A stretch of DNA of 31,468 nucleotides from Desulfatibacillaceae bacterium (lineage in GTDB: Bacteria; Desulfobacterota; Desulfobacteria; Desulfobacterales; Desulfatibacillaceae). The stretch lies in the NCBI GenBank assembly GCA_030018745.1, contig JASEHB010000001.1, forward strand, positions 1 to 31,468. Reading direction: 5' to 3'. How positions within the stretch are numbered: position 1 is the stretch's first letter; each line of letters opens with the position of its first letter. The notes under the pieces were generated by a model. The model did not search any database. It was not told the origin of the DNA and was given only the letters and a program-made list of their open reading frames with translations. Positions 1 to 8,317 of this stretch are shown here, piece by piece. The position numbers were made by a program, and so were the translations under genes.

Positions 1-531
1 CGTAATTTCGCTTTTAGTGGCCTTTTTTTTGGGGTTTTTGAAAACGAAATTTACTATGGCCTGGACCCCAACACCCTGCTTGCAGTCAACCGCAACTATT
101 TTCAGGACACAATCCGTCAGGGCCTTGAAATTGGCGTAAGGGCCTACCCGACAGAAAAACTCTTTGTGTGGGCAAACTACAGCTTTGTGGATGCCCATTT
201 TGAAGGTTCCGGCCGCCCCATACCCCTGGTTGCCGCCCACAAGGCGGATGCAGGCCTGGAATGGCAGGCCCTTTCCCGGCTTGTTGCAGCCCTTTCCGGA
301 AGCTTTGTGGGAGAAAGAAGGGACGGCAATGACACGGAGGATTTCCGGCACCCAGGGCTGGATAGCTATTTTGCCATAAACGCAAAGCTTGTTTACGATT
401 TTTATGGGGCCAGGCTTACAGCCGGGGTCTTAAACGCCCTGGATGCCCGTTTCATGACAACAGCATACAGCGGGCGGGGCTACCCCATGCCGGGCCGCAA
501 TTTTTACGGCTCTGTTGAGTTTGACTTTTAA
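1..531 (+). CDS. TonB-dependent receptor, C-terminal part (5' truncated by window)
   Basis: The frame is open from the first base to the stop at 529-531. About 176 residues are visible, so only the last part of a usual 600-700 residue receptor is here. The residues alternate as in outer-membrane beta strands (for example LFVWANYSFVDAHFEG and AKLVYDFYGARLTAGVLNAL), and the protein ends in GSVEFDF, with the terminal phenylalanine that is typical of Omp85/BAM-inserted barrels. The motif NALDARFMTTAYSGRGYPMPGRN matches the usual TonB-receptor ending, in which a conserved 'N(L)xD' turn is followed by 'PGRxxxxxxxxxF'. The family imports siderophores, cobalamin or other large ligands across the outer membrane using TonB energy. 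The ligand cannot be read from this fragment. It lies 30 bp before a secreted surface protein and is probably cotranscribed with it. Confidence 0.85.
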   Translation, partial: RNFAFSGLFFGVFENEIYYGLDPNTLLAVNRNYFQDTIRQGLEIGVRAYPTEKLFVWANYSFVDAHFEGSGRPIPLVAAHKADAGLEWQALSRLVAALSGSFVGERRDGNDTEDFRHPGLDSYFAINAKLVYDFYGARLTAGVLNALDARFMTTAYSGRGYPMPGRNFYGSVEFDF

Positions 532-561
532 GAGGCAATTTTTTGCCGGGCAGAAGAAACC

Positions 562-2214
562 ATGAGCAAAAAAAAGGCTGCAAAAATCCGTTTTCTGGCC
601 TTTGGGCTTATTCTTTTTATGGCGCTGGCGGGAATCGCCTTTGCCGGGCCTTATTCTCCTGCTGTGGGCAAGCCCGGCAGCAATGCTGTGCCCATGAATT
701 CTACGGAGATTGCTGCCTGGGCCTCCTTTGTGCAGAGCGTGGAGTTTGGCAGCCATCTTGACGATGCCTGGAAGAACACGGCAAATGCTCTTGGACCTGC
801 TTCGGGAACAGCCTTTGCCGTGGTGAGTTTGGGCCGGGGCGGGCGCATAACCCTTGGTTTCAACCCGCCCATTGCAAACGGGCCGGGCTGGGATTTTGCG
901 GTTTTTTCCAACAGTTTTTCAGACACTTTTCTTGAGCTTGCCTTTGTGGAAGTTTCTTCAGACGGAGCCAACTTTTTCCGCTTTCCCAATTCCTCCCTCA
1001 CCAAAGAGCCGGTTGCCGGTTACGGAAGTGTTGACCCAACCAATGTAAACGGGCTTGCAGGCAATTTCCGCCAGGGTTTTGGCACCCCATTTGATTTGAC
1101 TGACCTGCTTGATGCGCCGGGGGCGTGGGGGGCCATTGCAGAGGGCAGGCTGGATTTGGGCGGCATTGCCTTTGTGCGGATTGTTGACATTGTGGGGGAT
1201 GGCTCGGCAAAAGACAGCAGCGGCAACCCCATTTACGACCCTTACCCAACATTTGGCAGCGCGGGCTTTGACCTGGATGCAGTTGCCGCCCGCTACACTG
1301 CGGCAGCCCAGGCAGTTAACTCCCCGCCCCTTGCGCCAGTGCTGTTATCGCCCCTCCACAATGCAACCCAGGTGGCCTTTCCGGCAATTCTGGAAACCGG
1401 ACCCTTTGCAGACCCGGATTTTGGCGACAGCCAGGCCCTTGCCCATTGGCAGATAAGCACCAGCCCGGGCCAGGGTTTTGAGGACAACCTTGTGTTGAAC
1501 GCCCTCACCCCCCTGCACCTGACCACCCTTGAAATATGGGCGCCCCTGCTGGATGCCGGTAAAACATACGCCTGGAGGGTGCGCCATTTTGACAGCCGCA
1601 TGACCCCCTCCCCCTGGTCGGAAACAGCCCTTTTTACAACAGAGGCCCAGGGCGGCCAGGGAGTTCCCCTTGAGCAGGCAACAGACAGAATATGGACAAC
1701 CGATGAAGCCTTAAATGCGGCAATACTGACCTTGAAGGCCCAAAACAGCGCAGGCAAAGCCGTTATCATGGGAATTGCGCCGGTGAGCAATGTTGCGCAG
1801 ATTATAAGCGCCCGCGCCCTTCCCCTTGATTCCACAGCCCCCAAAAACCGTCCGGCTTTGGATACGGGGCTTATGGGTTTCAGGGTCATTGCAGCAGACC
1901 CTTTGCAGCCCGTGCAGGTGGATATACACCTGGACCCGCCCGCGCCGCCCGGCTCAACCTGGTACAAGCACGATCCAATATCCGGGTGGAGGCCCTTTGC
2001 CCACGCCCGATTTGCGCCAGATGGCAAAACCGTGCGCCTTACCCTTACAGACGGCGACCCGGAAAAGGGTGATGTTGACAGGGTGGCAAATGGAGTGATT
2101 GTTGACCCTGGCGGAGCCGTGTTTGGCAAAAACACCCCTGCGCCTCCAAGCCAGGAAGCAGGAATCGGCGCAGGCGGGGGGTGCTTTGTCCATTCTTTGA
2201 CAGAACGGGAATAA
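562..2214 (+). CDS. secreted surface protein with choice-of-anchor U domain
   Basis: This 550-residue protein has a clear signal peptide: a lysine-rich start, a hydrophobic core (LAFGLILFMALAGIAFA) and cleavage near residue 29. Residues about 30-250 form a beta-rich domain with DFAVFSNSFSDTFLELAFVEVSSDG, a pattern I associate with 'cell surface protein' genes next to TonB receptors. Residues about 255-360 resemble a fibronectin type III-like domain (PPLAPVLLSP, YAWRVRHFDS, SPWSETALFTT). Residues about 370-525 fit the choice-of-anchor U domain (WYKHDPISGW, GKTVRLTLTDGD, VDRVANGVIVDPGG). The protein ends in GIGAGGGCFVHSLTERE, a glycine-Cys-Phe-Val tail recalling the GGGCFI box found at the C-terminus of many Desulfobacterota surface proteins, but only a few residues follow the Cys. 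It is likely exported with, and partner to, the upstream receptor. The ligand is unknown. Confidence 0.82.
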   Translation: MSKKKAAKIRFLAFGLILFMALAGIAFAGPYSPAVGKPGSNAVPMNSTEIAAWASFVQSVEFGSHLDDAWKNTANALGPASGTAFAVVSLGRGGRITLGFNPPIANGPGWDFAVFSNSFSDTFLELAFVEVSSDGANFFRFPNSSLTKEPVAGYGSVDPTNVNGLAGNFRQGFGTPFDLTDLLDAPGAWGAIAEGRLDLGGIAFVRIVDIVGDGSAKDSSGNPIYDPYPTFGSAGFDLDAVAARYTAAAQAVNSPPLAPVLLSPLHNATQVAFPAILETGPFADPDFGDSQALAHWQISTSPGQGFEDNLVLNALTPLHLTTLEIWAPLLDAGKTYAWRVRHFDSRMTPSPWSETALFTTEAQGGQGVPLEQATDRIWTTDEALNAAILTLKAQNSAGKAVIMGIAPVSNVAQIISARALPLDSTAPKNRPALDTGLMGFRVIAADPLQPVQVDIHLDPPAPPGSTWYKHDPISGWRPFAHARFAPDGKTVRLTLTDGDPEKGDVDRVANGVIVDPGGAVFGKNTPAPPSQEAGIGAGGGCFVHSLTERE

Positions 2215-2411
2215 AAGAATAATTCCAAAGTGTTTGGAGCCGCAAAAAACAAAAAAACAAGGCCTGGCAGCCTGTAAATTTCCGCTTTAAGCGCCAGGGA
2301 CAGCACAAGGGGCCGCTTTTTGCATGGTCTTTATGAACTGATCTGGACAAAACCCTGCTTTTGCCCTAAAACCAGGCTGCCTGACAAATCCAAACAAACC
2401 CTGGTGAAGCC

Positions 2412-3257
2412 ATGTCTTTTGAAGCTTACGAGAAGGCGGGAATAAGCGTTTCCCAATCGTATTTCGGCGTTTCGGACGAGGTGGAGCTTCTGGTTACGGC
2501 CTTTGATCCTCCAGAAGCTAAACCCGGCACGCCCACCCTTGTTTTTGTCCCGGGCTGGATATCCCTTTTGAGCGGATGGCACGAGGTTCTTGGCCAGTTG
2601 TGCCCCTGCTGCCGGGTGCTCTACATAGAAACCCGCGAAAAGAAAAGCGCCAGGCTGCCGTCTTTGAAAAGAGAGTTTAGTGTTGAGCGCATGGCTGATG
2701 ACATAATCGAAGCCGTGGAAGCCCTTGTGCCGGAAAATGCACCATTCTGCTATGCAGCAAGCTCGCTGGGGGCCACAGTGGTTCTGGAGGCCATGAGCCG
2801 CCAGTCCCGCGCTCCAAACGCCGCCATGCTGGTGGGGCCTATCGCCCAAATGCACTTTCCGGCCCTTGGCCTTGCCTTTGCCAGAATACTGCATCCATCC
2901 TTGTTTTTTGTGTTCAAGCCCTGGCTGAAATGGTACCTGGCCAATATTCGCTGCGACAAGAAAAAAGAGCCGGAGCAGGTTGCCAAATACTTTGCCACCA
3001 TTGATGCTGCCGAGCCTGCCCGCCTGAAGAAAAACGCCTTTGCCATAAGGCATTACAGCCTGTGGGAAAAGCTTCCCAAAATCGGGGCGCCCGTTACAGT
3101 TTTCGGTGCAAGAACCGACAAGGTTCACGGCCTGGAAACTTTAGAGAAAATAGCAGCGGCCCTGCCTGCTGGAAGGCTGGAAATCCTTGAATCCAACAAG
3201 GAAACCCACAGCGAGCGCTGCGGCAGAATAATGGCGCGTATCATTGCCGGGGCTTAA
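2412..3257 (+). CDS. alpha/beta hydrolase
   Basis: This 281-residue protein has an alpha/beta hydrolase layout. A beta strand and oxyanion region read TLVFVPGWISLLSGW (about residues 41-56). The nucleophile elbow is YAASSLGATVVLE, a variant of GxSxG with Ala in the first glycine position. A late strand with a candidate acid reads VTVFGARTDKVHG, and the candidate catalytic His is in NKETHSERCGR near the C-terminus. There is no signal peptide, so it should be cytoplasmic. The ATG at 2412 follows a modest GGTGAAGCC site. It stands alone: 198 bp separate it from the upstream gene and the next gene is convergent. The substrate cannot be predicted; an esterase, thioesterase or hydrolase of a carbon-carbon bond are all possible. 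Confidence 0.82.
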   Translation: MSFEAYEKAGISVSQSYFGVSDEVELLVTAFDPPEAKPGTPTLVFVPGWISLLSGWHEVLGQLCPCCRVLYIETREKKSARLPSLKREFSVERMADDIIEAVEALVPENAPFCYAASSLGATVVLEAMSRQSRAPNAAMLVGPIAQMHFPALGLAFARILHPSLFFVFKPWLKWYLANIRCDKKKEPEQVAKYFATIDAAEPARLKKNAFAIRHYSLWEKLPKIGAPVTVFGARTDKVHGLETLEKIAAALPAGRLEILESNKETHSERCGRIMARIIAGA

Positions 3258-3279
3258 GGCTGCCAGCATTTTCCCTGCC

Positions 3280-4374
3280 CTATTTTTCCTGCATTTTGAC
3301 CGGCATCAGGGATTTGCCCCGCTCTTCTGCAATTTGCAGCATAAGCTCCTGCACGCCGGAAGGCGGGGTGCGGCGCCTGCTGCTGTCAACAGGCAGAAGG
3401 CTCAGGGCATCTTCCGGGCACTCTGTAACGCAAAGCCCGCAGCCTATGCAGCGGTTCAAATCCACAATGGCCGTGCCGTCATCATCACTAAAGGTGATGG
3501 CGTCCATCTGGCAGCGCTCTGCACACAGGCCGCAGCCAGAGCAAAGGGACGAATCGCACTGTGCAAAATAGTTGGTGAGCACGGCCTTTGCCGGCTCGGG
3601 CAAAAGCTTTAGCGAGCGCAGCACGCCGCAGCAGTCGCCGCAGCAGTTGCACATTCCCCCAGGGTTGGTCACATTGAAGGGCTGGGTAACAAGCCCGGCC
3701 TTCTGTGCGCCCTCAAGGGCGGCAAGGGCCTCATCCAGGCCCACAAAGCGGGCCAGGCCATTTTCCACAAAGTAGTCTGCATGGCTGCCAAACACAAAGC
3801 ACACCTCCAGCGGCTTGCCGCATCCCTTTTCCACAAGCTTTTGCTGGGTGCGGCAAATGCAGTTTGCCAGGGCTATTTTCTTCTGGCTGCTCAAAATCTT
3901 AACAGCGTCATCGTGGGCAGCCACAGGGTGTGTAACGCTCACGGCCCTGTTAACGGGAATTGTGCGCATGGGCAGGGTGGTTTGCCCCAGGCTTGGCACA
4001 AAGGCCTCCTCAAAATATTGCTCCACCATGCTGGCAAGCTCCCTGTCCATGTTGCCAAGCTGGAACTCATAGGAGCCTACAACAAAGGGAACAGCCGCAT
4101 AGCGCACAGCATTGTTGCGGCGCAGGCGGAAAATAAGGCCTTTTTGGGCCATTGTGGCAAGCGTTCTGGCGGTTTGTTCAATATCCCGGCCAGTGCGTTC
4201 AGCAATGGAATTCGCCTCCTCCAAAAAGAGGGAGAGGTCCAGATAAAGGGCTGCCTCCTCCGGAGTAAACAGCTTTTTTAGAATGCTGATTTCCACACCG
4301 GATTGTGTTTGCGGAAAGCCCACGGAATAATTATCCATCTGCTGCTGCAATTCCCGGTAAATGCCGTCTGTCAT
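3280..4374 (-). CDS. winged-helix / double [4Fe-4S] ferredoxin-domain protein
   Basis: This 364-residue protein has a winged-helix-like N-terminus (about residues 27-95). A cysteine-rich centre holds CICR (172-175), two further Cys (185, 192) and CNCCGDCC (242-249). Two classical CxxCxxCxxxC clusters follow (278-288 and 309-319, the latter followed by Pro). The central cysteines exceed the needs of the two ferredoxin clusters and may bind another metal site. Related [4Fe-4S] proteins are common in sulfate reducers, but I know no proven function. The ATG is preceded by a strong TAGGAGG site. It is divergent from hypA, and its closest relative in the window is the gene at 5654-6652 on the other side of hypAB, with the same domain order. 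Confidence 0.85.
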   Translation of the reverse strand: MTDGIYRELQQQMDNYSVGFPQTQSGVEISILKKLFTPEEAALYLDLSLFLEEANSIAERTGRDIEQTARTLATMAQKGLIFRLRRNNAVRYAAVPFVVGSYEFQLGNMDRELASMVEQYFEEAFVPSLGQTTLPMRTIPVNRAVSVTHPVAAHDDAVKILSSQKKIALANCICRTQQKLVEKGCGKPLEVCFVFGSHADYFVENGLARFVGLDEALAALEGAQKAGLVTQPFNVTNPGGMCNCCGDCCGVLRSLKLLPEPAKAVLTNYFAQCDSSLCSGCGLCAERCQMDAITFSDDDGTAIVDLNRCIGCGLCVTECPEDALSLLPVDSSRRRTPPSGVQELMLQIAEERGKSLMPVKMQEK

Positions 4375-4434
4375 AACCGCCTCCTATGAGGTCTTGGGAA
4401 GTACAAGGGAATGAAAACCGGCAAAAAAACAAGG

Positions 4435-4462
4435 TTGCAAAACCTGTATCCAGTTCTATTAT
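4435..4462 (+). promoter_or_regulatory. putative sigma-70 promoter for hypA-hypB operon
   Basis: TTGCAA (4435-4440) and TATTAT (4457-4462) are separated by 16 bp, about 75 bp upstream of the hypA ATG and inside the divergent gap to the 3280-4374 gene. The match is by eye, so this is a suggestion. Confidence 0.4.
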
Positions 4463-4537
4463 TATAGGTAATATGGCCCGATGATGCACTTTAAGTTTTT
4501 GCCCCCTTTTTTTCAACCCTTGCCGATAGAGGTGTTT

Positions 4538-4888
4538 ATGCACGAGATGGGCATTGCCATGCAGATTGTGGACATAGCCAAGTCCGCGATTCCAAAAAAT
4601 ATTTCCTCTCCACGGGTTGAATCGGTCAATCTCAAGGTGGGCAAGCTCACGGCCATTGTTCCGGAAAGCCTTCGCTTTTGCTTTACCGTGGTCACAAAGG
4701 ATACGCCGCTGGAAGGCGCAAAGCTTAACATTGAGGAGTTGCCTGTTGTGGCTCTCTGCGAGGAGTGCGCTCATAAAAGCACCATAGAAAATGCAGACTT
4801 CTCCTGCCGCAAATGCAAGTCCGGCAAGCTTAAAATCCTTTCGGGCAGGGAGCTTACGGTAAGCTCCATTGAGCTTGCGGAAGACTGA
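4538..4888 (+). CDS. hypA: hydrogenase/urease nickel metallochaperone HypA
   Basis: This 116-residue protein starts MHEMGIAMQIV, and the His2/Glu3 pair after the start methionine is the nickel-binding site of HypA. Two CxxC pairs (CEEC and CRKC) form the structural zinc site. HypA delivers nickel, with HypB, to [NiFe]-hydrogenase and in some organisms to other nickel enzymes. I chose ATG 4538, not the in-frame ATG at 4481, because the nickel site must be at the N-terminus and AGAGGTG lies just upstream. HypB follows after 72 bp. No hypC, D, E or F and no hydrogenase subunit is visible in the window. Confidence 0.93.
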   Translation: MHEMGIAMQIVDIAKSAIPKNISSPRVESVNLKVGKLTAIVPESLRFCFTVVTKDTPLEGAKLNIEELPVVALCEECAHKSTIENADFSCRKCKSGKLKILSGRELTVSSIELAED

Positions 4889-4960
4889 TTGTTTTTTTAA
4901 CGGAAGCCTGGCTTTTTGCCTTCCTGTTTTGCTTTTAATTCGCATGAAAGGGGATATTCA

Positions 4961-5629
4961 ATGGAAGTGAAGGTAGTTCGCCGCGTGCTTGACGCCAACG
5001 AGACAATGGCCCAGGAAAACCGGCAGTCGTTTGCCGAAAAAGGCGTGTTCGTCTTTAATCTGATGAGCTCGCCGGGTTCGGGCAAGACCACAATGCTGGT
5101 GGAAACCCTAAAGCGCCTGGGCAAAGAAATCCCCACAGCCGTGATTGTGGGCGACATCTGCACCACAAACGATGCAGACCGCCTGGCCCAAACCGGGGTG
5201 GAGGTGGTTCAGATAAACACTGACCAGTTCGGCGGCGACTGCCATCTTGGCGCCCATGTCATCCGCAGGGCCTGCCAGGATATCAACCTGGATGCCGTGG
5301 ACCTTCTCATTGTGGAGAATGTGGGCAACCTTGTCTGCCCGGCAGAGTTCGACATGGGTGAGGACCGCAAGGGCGTGGTGCTCTCCGTCACCGAAGGCGA
5401 GGACAAGCCCTTAAAATACCCCCTCATGTTCCGGGTCTGCGACATGGCCGTGTTGAGTAAAATTGACCTGCTGCCCCATCTGGATTACGATAAGGACCTG
5501 GCGGTCAAAAACATCAATACAGTCAACCCCAACATTCCGGTTTTCTGCCTTTCCACCCGCACAGGGGAAGGGTTTGACGCCTGGATGGAATGGCTCAAAA
5601 ATCAGGTGGCCGCCAAAAAGAAATCCTGA
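4961..5629 (+). CDS. hypB: nickel-incorporation GTPase HypB
   Basis: This 222-residue SIMIBI-class GTPase has a P-loop at SSPGSGKTT (about 36-44), the segment GDICTTNDADR, the metal-site pair Cys94-His95 in GGDCHLGAH, the switch region VENVGNLVCPAEFDMGE and the base-recognition segment LSKIDLLP. HypB uses GTP hydrolysis to release nickel to the target enzyme together with HypA. It lacks the His-rich N-terminal stretch or extra CxxC found in some HypB proteins, so it is a minimal form without a nickel store. ATG 4961 follows AAAGGGGA. An upstream in-frame ATG at 4916 lacks such a site. The next gene begins 24 bp later, so the three genes form one operon. Confidence 0.94.
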   Translation: MEVKVVRRVLDANETMAQENRQSFAEKGVFVFNLMSSPGSGKTTMLVETLKRLGKEIPTAVIVGDICTTNDADRLAQTGVEVVQINTDQFGGDCHLGAHVIRRACQDINLDAVDLLIVENVGNLVCPAEFDMGEDRKGVVLSVTEGEDKPLKYPLMFRVCDMAVLSKIDLLPHLDYDKDLAVKNINTVNPNIPVFCLSTRTGEGFDAWMEWLKNQVAAKKKS

Positions 5630-5653
5630 CCCCTGCCAATGCAAGGAGATGCC

Positions 5654-6652
5654 ATGAGCGAAAAATCCCTTTACGAGCAGCTTGCAGATAAAATAATGGT
5701 TCCCGGCTCAAAGCTCATTCCAGAGCTTTTTGCCATGCTTGTAAACGAAGATGAGGCCAGGATATTGCTGGCCCTGCCCGGCTTTGCCCAGGATCTGGCG
5801 GAAAAATCCGGCATGACTCAAAAGGATATGGAGGCAAAGCTTAAAGAGTTTTTCGACAAGGGCCTTGTGTTCAAGTCCATTAAGCCCGAAGGCGTAAAAT
5901 ACCGTCTTTGCCGCGATATTGTGCAGTTCCATGACGCCACAATTTTGTGGTCCGGTGCAGGCAGGGACTACTTTGACAAGTGGCAGCAGTTCATGGAAAC
6001 AGAGTGGCCCGCCTATGCCAAAATGGTGGAAAGCGTTGTGCCACGGCCCTTCACCCGCATCATTCCCGTGGATCGCTCAATTACGCCCCGCACCCAAATT
6101 CTGGCATTTGAAAGCGCCAGGGAGGTGATCGAGCAAAATGACACAATTGCCGTGACCCCCTGCACCTGCCGCCTTATTGCAAGAAAATGCGATTCTCCGG
6201 TGGAAGTCTGCCTCCAGGTGGGCAAGGCCGCGGATTACAACATAGAGCGGGGCACGGGCCGCAAAATCAACAAGGAAGAAGCCCTGGAGATTCTCGTGAA
6301 ATCCGAGGAAGCTGGCCTGATGCATGTGACCATGAACCGCTCGCACGATATGCACTTTATTTGCAACTGCTGCGGTTGCTGCTGCATTGCCATGCCCATT
6401 ATGATTGAATATGGCACAAAAATGGTGGACCCCAGCCGCTTTTTGGCCGTGGTGGATGCAGATGCCTGCCAGGGCTGCGGCACCTGTGAGGACAGGTGCT
6501 GGTTTTCGGCCATAATTGTGGATGCAGAAAGCGCCATAGCGGTTGTGGATGCAGACAAGTGCATGGGCTGCGGCGTATGCCAGGTTTCCTGCCCGGAAGA
6601 CGCCATAAGCTTAAAGGAGGTGCGCCAGAAGGAGTTTGTGCCTGCCGCCTGA
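5654..6652 (+). CDS. winged-helix / double [4Fe-4S] ferredoxin-domain protein, hypAB operon
   Basis: This 332-residue paralogue of the 3280-4374 product has the same order of parts: a winged-helix-like N-terminus (about 20-90), CTCR (170-173) with Cys179 and Cys186, the run CNCCGCCC (237-244), and two ferredoxin clusters (272-282 and 303-313). Both proteins are soluble with no signal peptide. ATG 5654 is chosen over ATG 5639 because AAGGAG lies six bases in front of it. It is 24 bp behind hypB and ends in front of a strong hairpin at 6698-6738. The location suggests an electron-transfer or metal-related role tied to nickel-enzyme maturation, but that is inference. Confidence 0.87.
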   Translation: MSEKSLYEQLADKIMVPGSKLIPELFAMLVNEDEARILLALPGFAQDLAEKSGMTQKDMEAKLKEFFDKGLVFKSIKPEGVKYRLCRDIVQFHDATILWSGAGRDYFDKWQQFMETEWPAYAKMVESVVPRPFTRIIPVDRSITPRTQILAFESAREVIEQNDTIAVTPCTCRLIARKCDSPVEVCLQVGKAADYNIERGTGRKINKEEALEILVKSEEAGLMHVTMNRSHDMHFICNCCGCCCIAMPIMIEYGTKMVDPSRFLAVVDADACQGCGTCEDRCWFSAIIVDAESAIAVVDADKCMGCGVCQVSCPEDAISLKEVRQKEFVPAA

Positions 6653-6697
6653 CAAGGCCCCAACACCTCTCCATAAGCCTTGCAGCGCTGCCTTTTT

Positions 6698-6749
6698 GCG
6701 GGGGGAAGCCCTTTTTAAATAAGACAGCTTCTCCCCGCACTTCTTTTTA
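6698..6749 (+). terminator. intrinsic terminator after hypAB operon
   Basis: A 12-bp stem (6698-6709 with 6727-6738, one G-U pair) encloses a 17-nt loop and is followed by a T-rich stretch ending in TTTTT at 6748. It closes the hypA-hypB-ferredoxin operon. Confidence 0.6.
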
Positions 6750-6925
6750 GACACCCTTGGTTAGGCGCAAAAAGCATTCTTAAAAAACAGGCGGGGGCCT
6801 TTTGGGTGGCGTTTTGCATGGGCTTTTCAGCAGACTTTTTCTGTGGCTATTCTTGACAAGTTACACTTAAGCCATAGCTTACAATACTAATTTAGGAACT
6901 TTTATCATTTACAGGGAGGTGGCTT

Positions 6926-7279
6926 GTGGACCCCGCAAGGCTGGAAGCCCGCGTGGCAAAGCTTGAGGAGGAGCTGGCAAGGATAAAGGCCTACCTTAAC
7001 CTGGACAAGGAAAAACCTTCCCGGCCCGCAAGCCCTCATGAGGAAGCCATTTTAAAGGCCCTGGAATCTTCAGGAAAGCCAAGGCAATCCATCTCGGAAT
7101 TGAGAAGCTCAATGGGCATGAAGGATTCAGACTTTGACAGGGCACTCATGGACCTGGAGCAGGCAGGCCGCATAACCCTCATTGAATCCGGCGGCATGAG
7201 CCTTTCCCTTTCCAAGTCGGCCAGCGGCCTCATGGGCGATGACGGGCGCTGGTTTACCCAGGTTGAGCTTAAAAAGTAG
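6926..7279 (+). CDS. small coiled-coil / winged-helix-like protein, function unknown
   Basis: This 117-residue protein starts with GTG at 6926, which is well supported by GGGAGGT six bases upstream. Residues 1-25 are a heptad-like charged helix (LEARVAKLEEELARIKAYL) and probably a short coiled coil. Residues about 38-95 look like a small winged helix (EEAILKALESSGKPRQSISELRSSMGMKDSDFDRALMDLEQAG reading as helix-turn-helix, then a hairpin ITLIESGGMSLSL). A DNA-binding or protein-dimerising role is possible. I do not recognise the family. A TTGACA lies at 6853-6858 but no well-spaced -10 accompanies it. It is monocistronic and convergent with the cytochrome gene downstream. Confidence 0.72.
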   Translation: MDPARLEARVAKLEEELARIKAYLNLDKEKPSRPASPHEEAILKALESSGKPRQSISELRSSMGMKDSDFDRALMDLEQAGRITLIESGGMSLSLSKSASGLMGDDGRWFTQVELKK

Positions 7280-7295
7280 GCTTTTAATCAGATGC

Positions 7296-7336
7296 CTTAA
7301 AAACAAAAGGAGGAAATCTTAAAAAAGATTCCCTCC
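7296..7336 (-). terminator. intrinsic terminator, cytochrome gene (distal hairpin)
   Basis: An 11-bp stem with one mismatch (about 7309-7319 with 7326-7336) and a six-base A-rich loop is followed on the minus strand by TTTTGTTTTT. Confidence 0.55.
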
Positions 7337-7338
7337 CC

Positions 7339-7362
7339 AAAAAAGCCTTATCATAAAAAGGC
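7339..7362 (-). terminator. intrinsic terminator, cytochrome gene (proximal hairpin)
   Basis: On the minus strand GCCTT and AAGGC (8-nt loop) are directly followed by six T. Together with the hairpin at 7296-7336 it gives tandem terminators between two convergent genes. Confidence 0.5.
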
Positions 7363-7389
7363 AGTCCGTTTGTAAAACCAGGCGCTTTT

Positions 7390-7662
7390 TTATTTCTGCA
7401 CAAGGAAATCCAGAACAGCACTACGCTCATCTTCGTTTAACAAACCAGCTCTTTTGCTCATCATCCTGTCCACCGTCTGCTCCCAGGCAGCGCGATCCTT
7501 CACTTTTTTGGCAGCCTCCACCCTTCCAAGGCCATGACATTGCGAGCAGCGGGCGTTGACAAGGCTTTCTCCGTCATAACCCTGGGAGCTTATTCCCTGG
7601 GCCGCCCCAAAGGCAATAAAAACACCAATTGCAAGTACAAGCGCCAGCCATGACTTTTTCAC
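7390..7662 (-). CDS. small periplasmic monoheme c-type cytochrome
   Basis: This 90-residue protein has a signal peptide (KKSWLALVLAIGVFIAFGAAQG) and one CxxCH heme site (CSQCH) near residue 41. A methionine pair in VDRMMSKR can supply the distal heme ligand, followed by the usual C-terminal helix ERSAVLDFLVQK. It resembles short class I cytochromes of the c-551/P840 type and would carry electrons in the periplasm. I chose the GTG at 7660-7662 because AAAGGAG sits in front of it and the hydrophobic signal starts right there. The longer upstream extension would add a Cys-rich segment without a ribosome site. It is a single gene ending at tandem terminators. Confidence 0.85.
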   Translation of the reverse strand: MKKSWLALVLAIGVFIAFGAAQGISSQGYDGESLVNARCSQCHGLGRVEAAKKVKDRAAWEQTVDRMMSKRAGLLNEDERSAVLDFLVQK

Positions 7663-7813
7663 GGGCTTTCTCCTTTTATGTTGGGCAGGACAAAAGCAAC
7701 AGGGCCGCAAAACCGGACAACGGCCCAAAAGCCGGTGTTGCTGGGTTGCAGCCCTTGTTGGGCATGGGGCCTATGGCACAAGCCCTTTTGCAAATTATGA
7801 AAAAACCTTATTT

Positions 7814-8317
7814 TCAGGCCTTTAAAAGAGCAAGCTGGTTGCTTATCATTCTGGCGTGGGCCATTTCCTCGCGTATTATTTCATCCACCTTGCATTTATC
7901 CGCCTCGCTGCCCACCATTTCCCTCATGCCGCTGTAAAAGGCAATGGATTCCTGCTCGCGGGAAAGGGCAAATTCCAGCACTTCCTTGATATCCGCATCC
8001 GAGCATGTTCCATCCTGGCCAAAGGAAGGCTCCTTGTCCGATGAAAAAACCCGCCTGTCCGCCAGGGATTTGAGGTACATGGCGGTTTCGCCTTCCGGGT
8101 CGAATGTGGTGGAAACCCGGCTCTTTCCGGGAAGTTCGGCCCGCATCTGGGAAAAGGCCTCCTCGTGGCCTTCCTCCATTGCTGCAAGCTCTTCCAAAAT
8201 CTCGCGGGTATTGTCGCAGCTCACACTTTTGGCGGCCTTGCGGTAAAAGGCTGCGCCGTTTTTCTCTATTTGGGCGGCCATTGCAAAAATTTCATCCGGC
8301 GAAAAATCAAAGCCCAT
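7814..8317 (-). CDS. rubrerythrin-like ferritin-fold protein
   Basis: This 167-residue four-helix protein carries diiron-ligand patterns: IEKNGAAFYRKAA and EELAAMEEGHEEAF in the first half, then REQESIAFY and REEMAHARMI in the second. These are two E-(x)n-ExxH pairs, as in rubrerythrins and related erythrins. It lacks the C-terminal rubredoxin domain (no CxxC pair), so it is a short rubrerythrin-like form. The family reduces peroxide or handles iron in anaerobes. The ATG follows GAAAGGAAAAGC. A good promoter lies at 8460-8488, leaving a leader of about 135 nt. Confidence 0.84.
   Translation of the reverse strand: MGFDFSPDEIFAMAAQIEKNGAAFYRKAAKSVSCDNTREILEELAAMEEGHEEAFSQMRAELPGKSRVSTTFDPEGETAMYLKSLADRRVFSSDKEPSFGQDGTCSDADIKEVLEFALSREQESIAFYSGMREMVGSEADKCKVDEIIREEMAHARMISNQLALLKA

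Noticed and set aside
1293..2306. 337-residue minus-strand frame opposite the surface protein
   Set aside because: It is a composition shadow of the surface protein, whose domains and signal peptide are clear.
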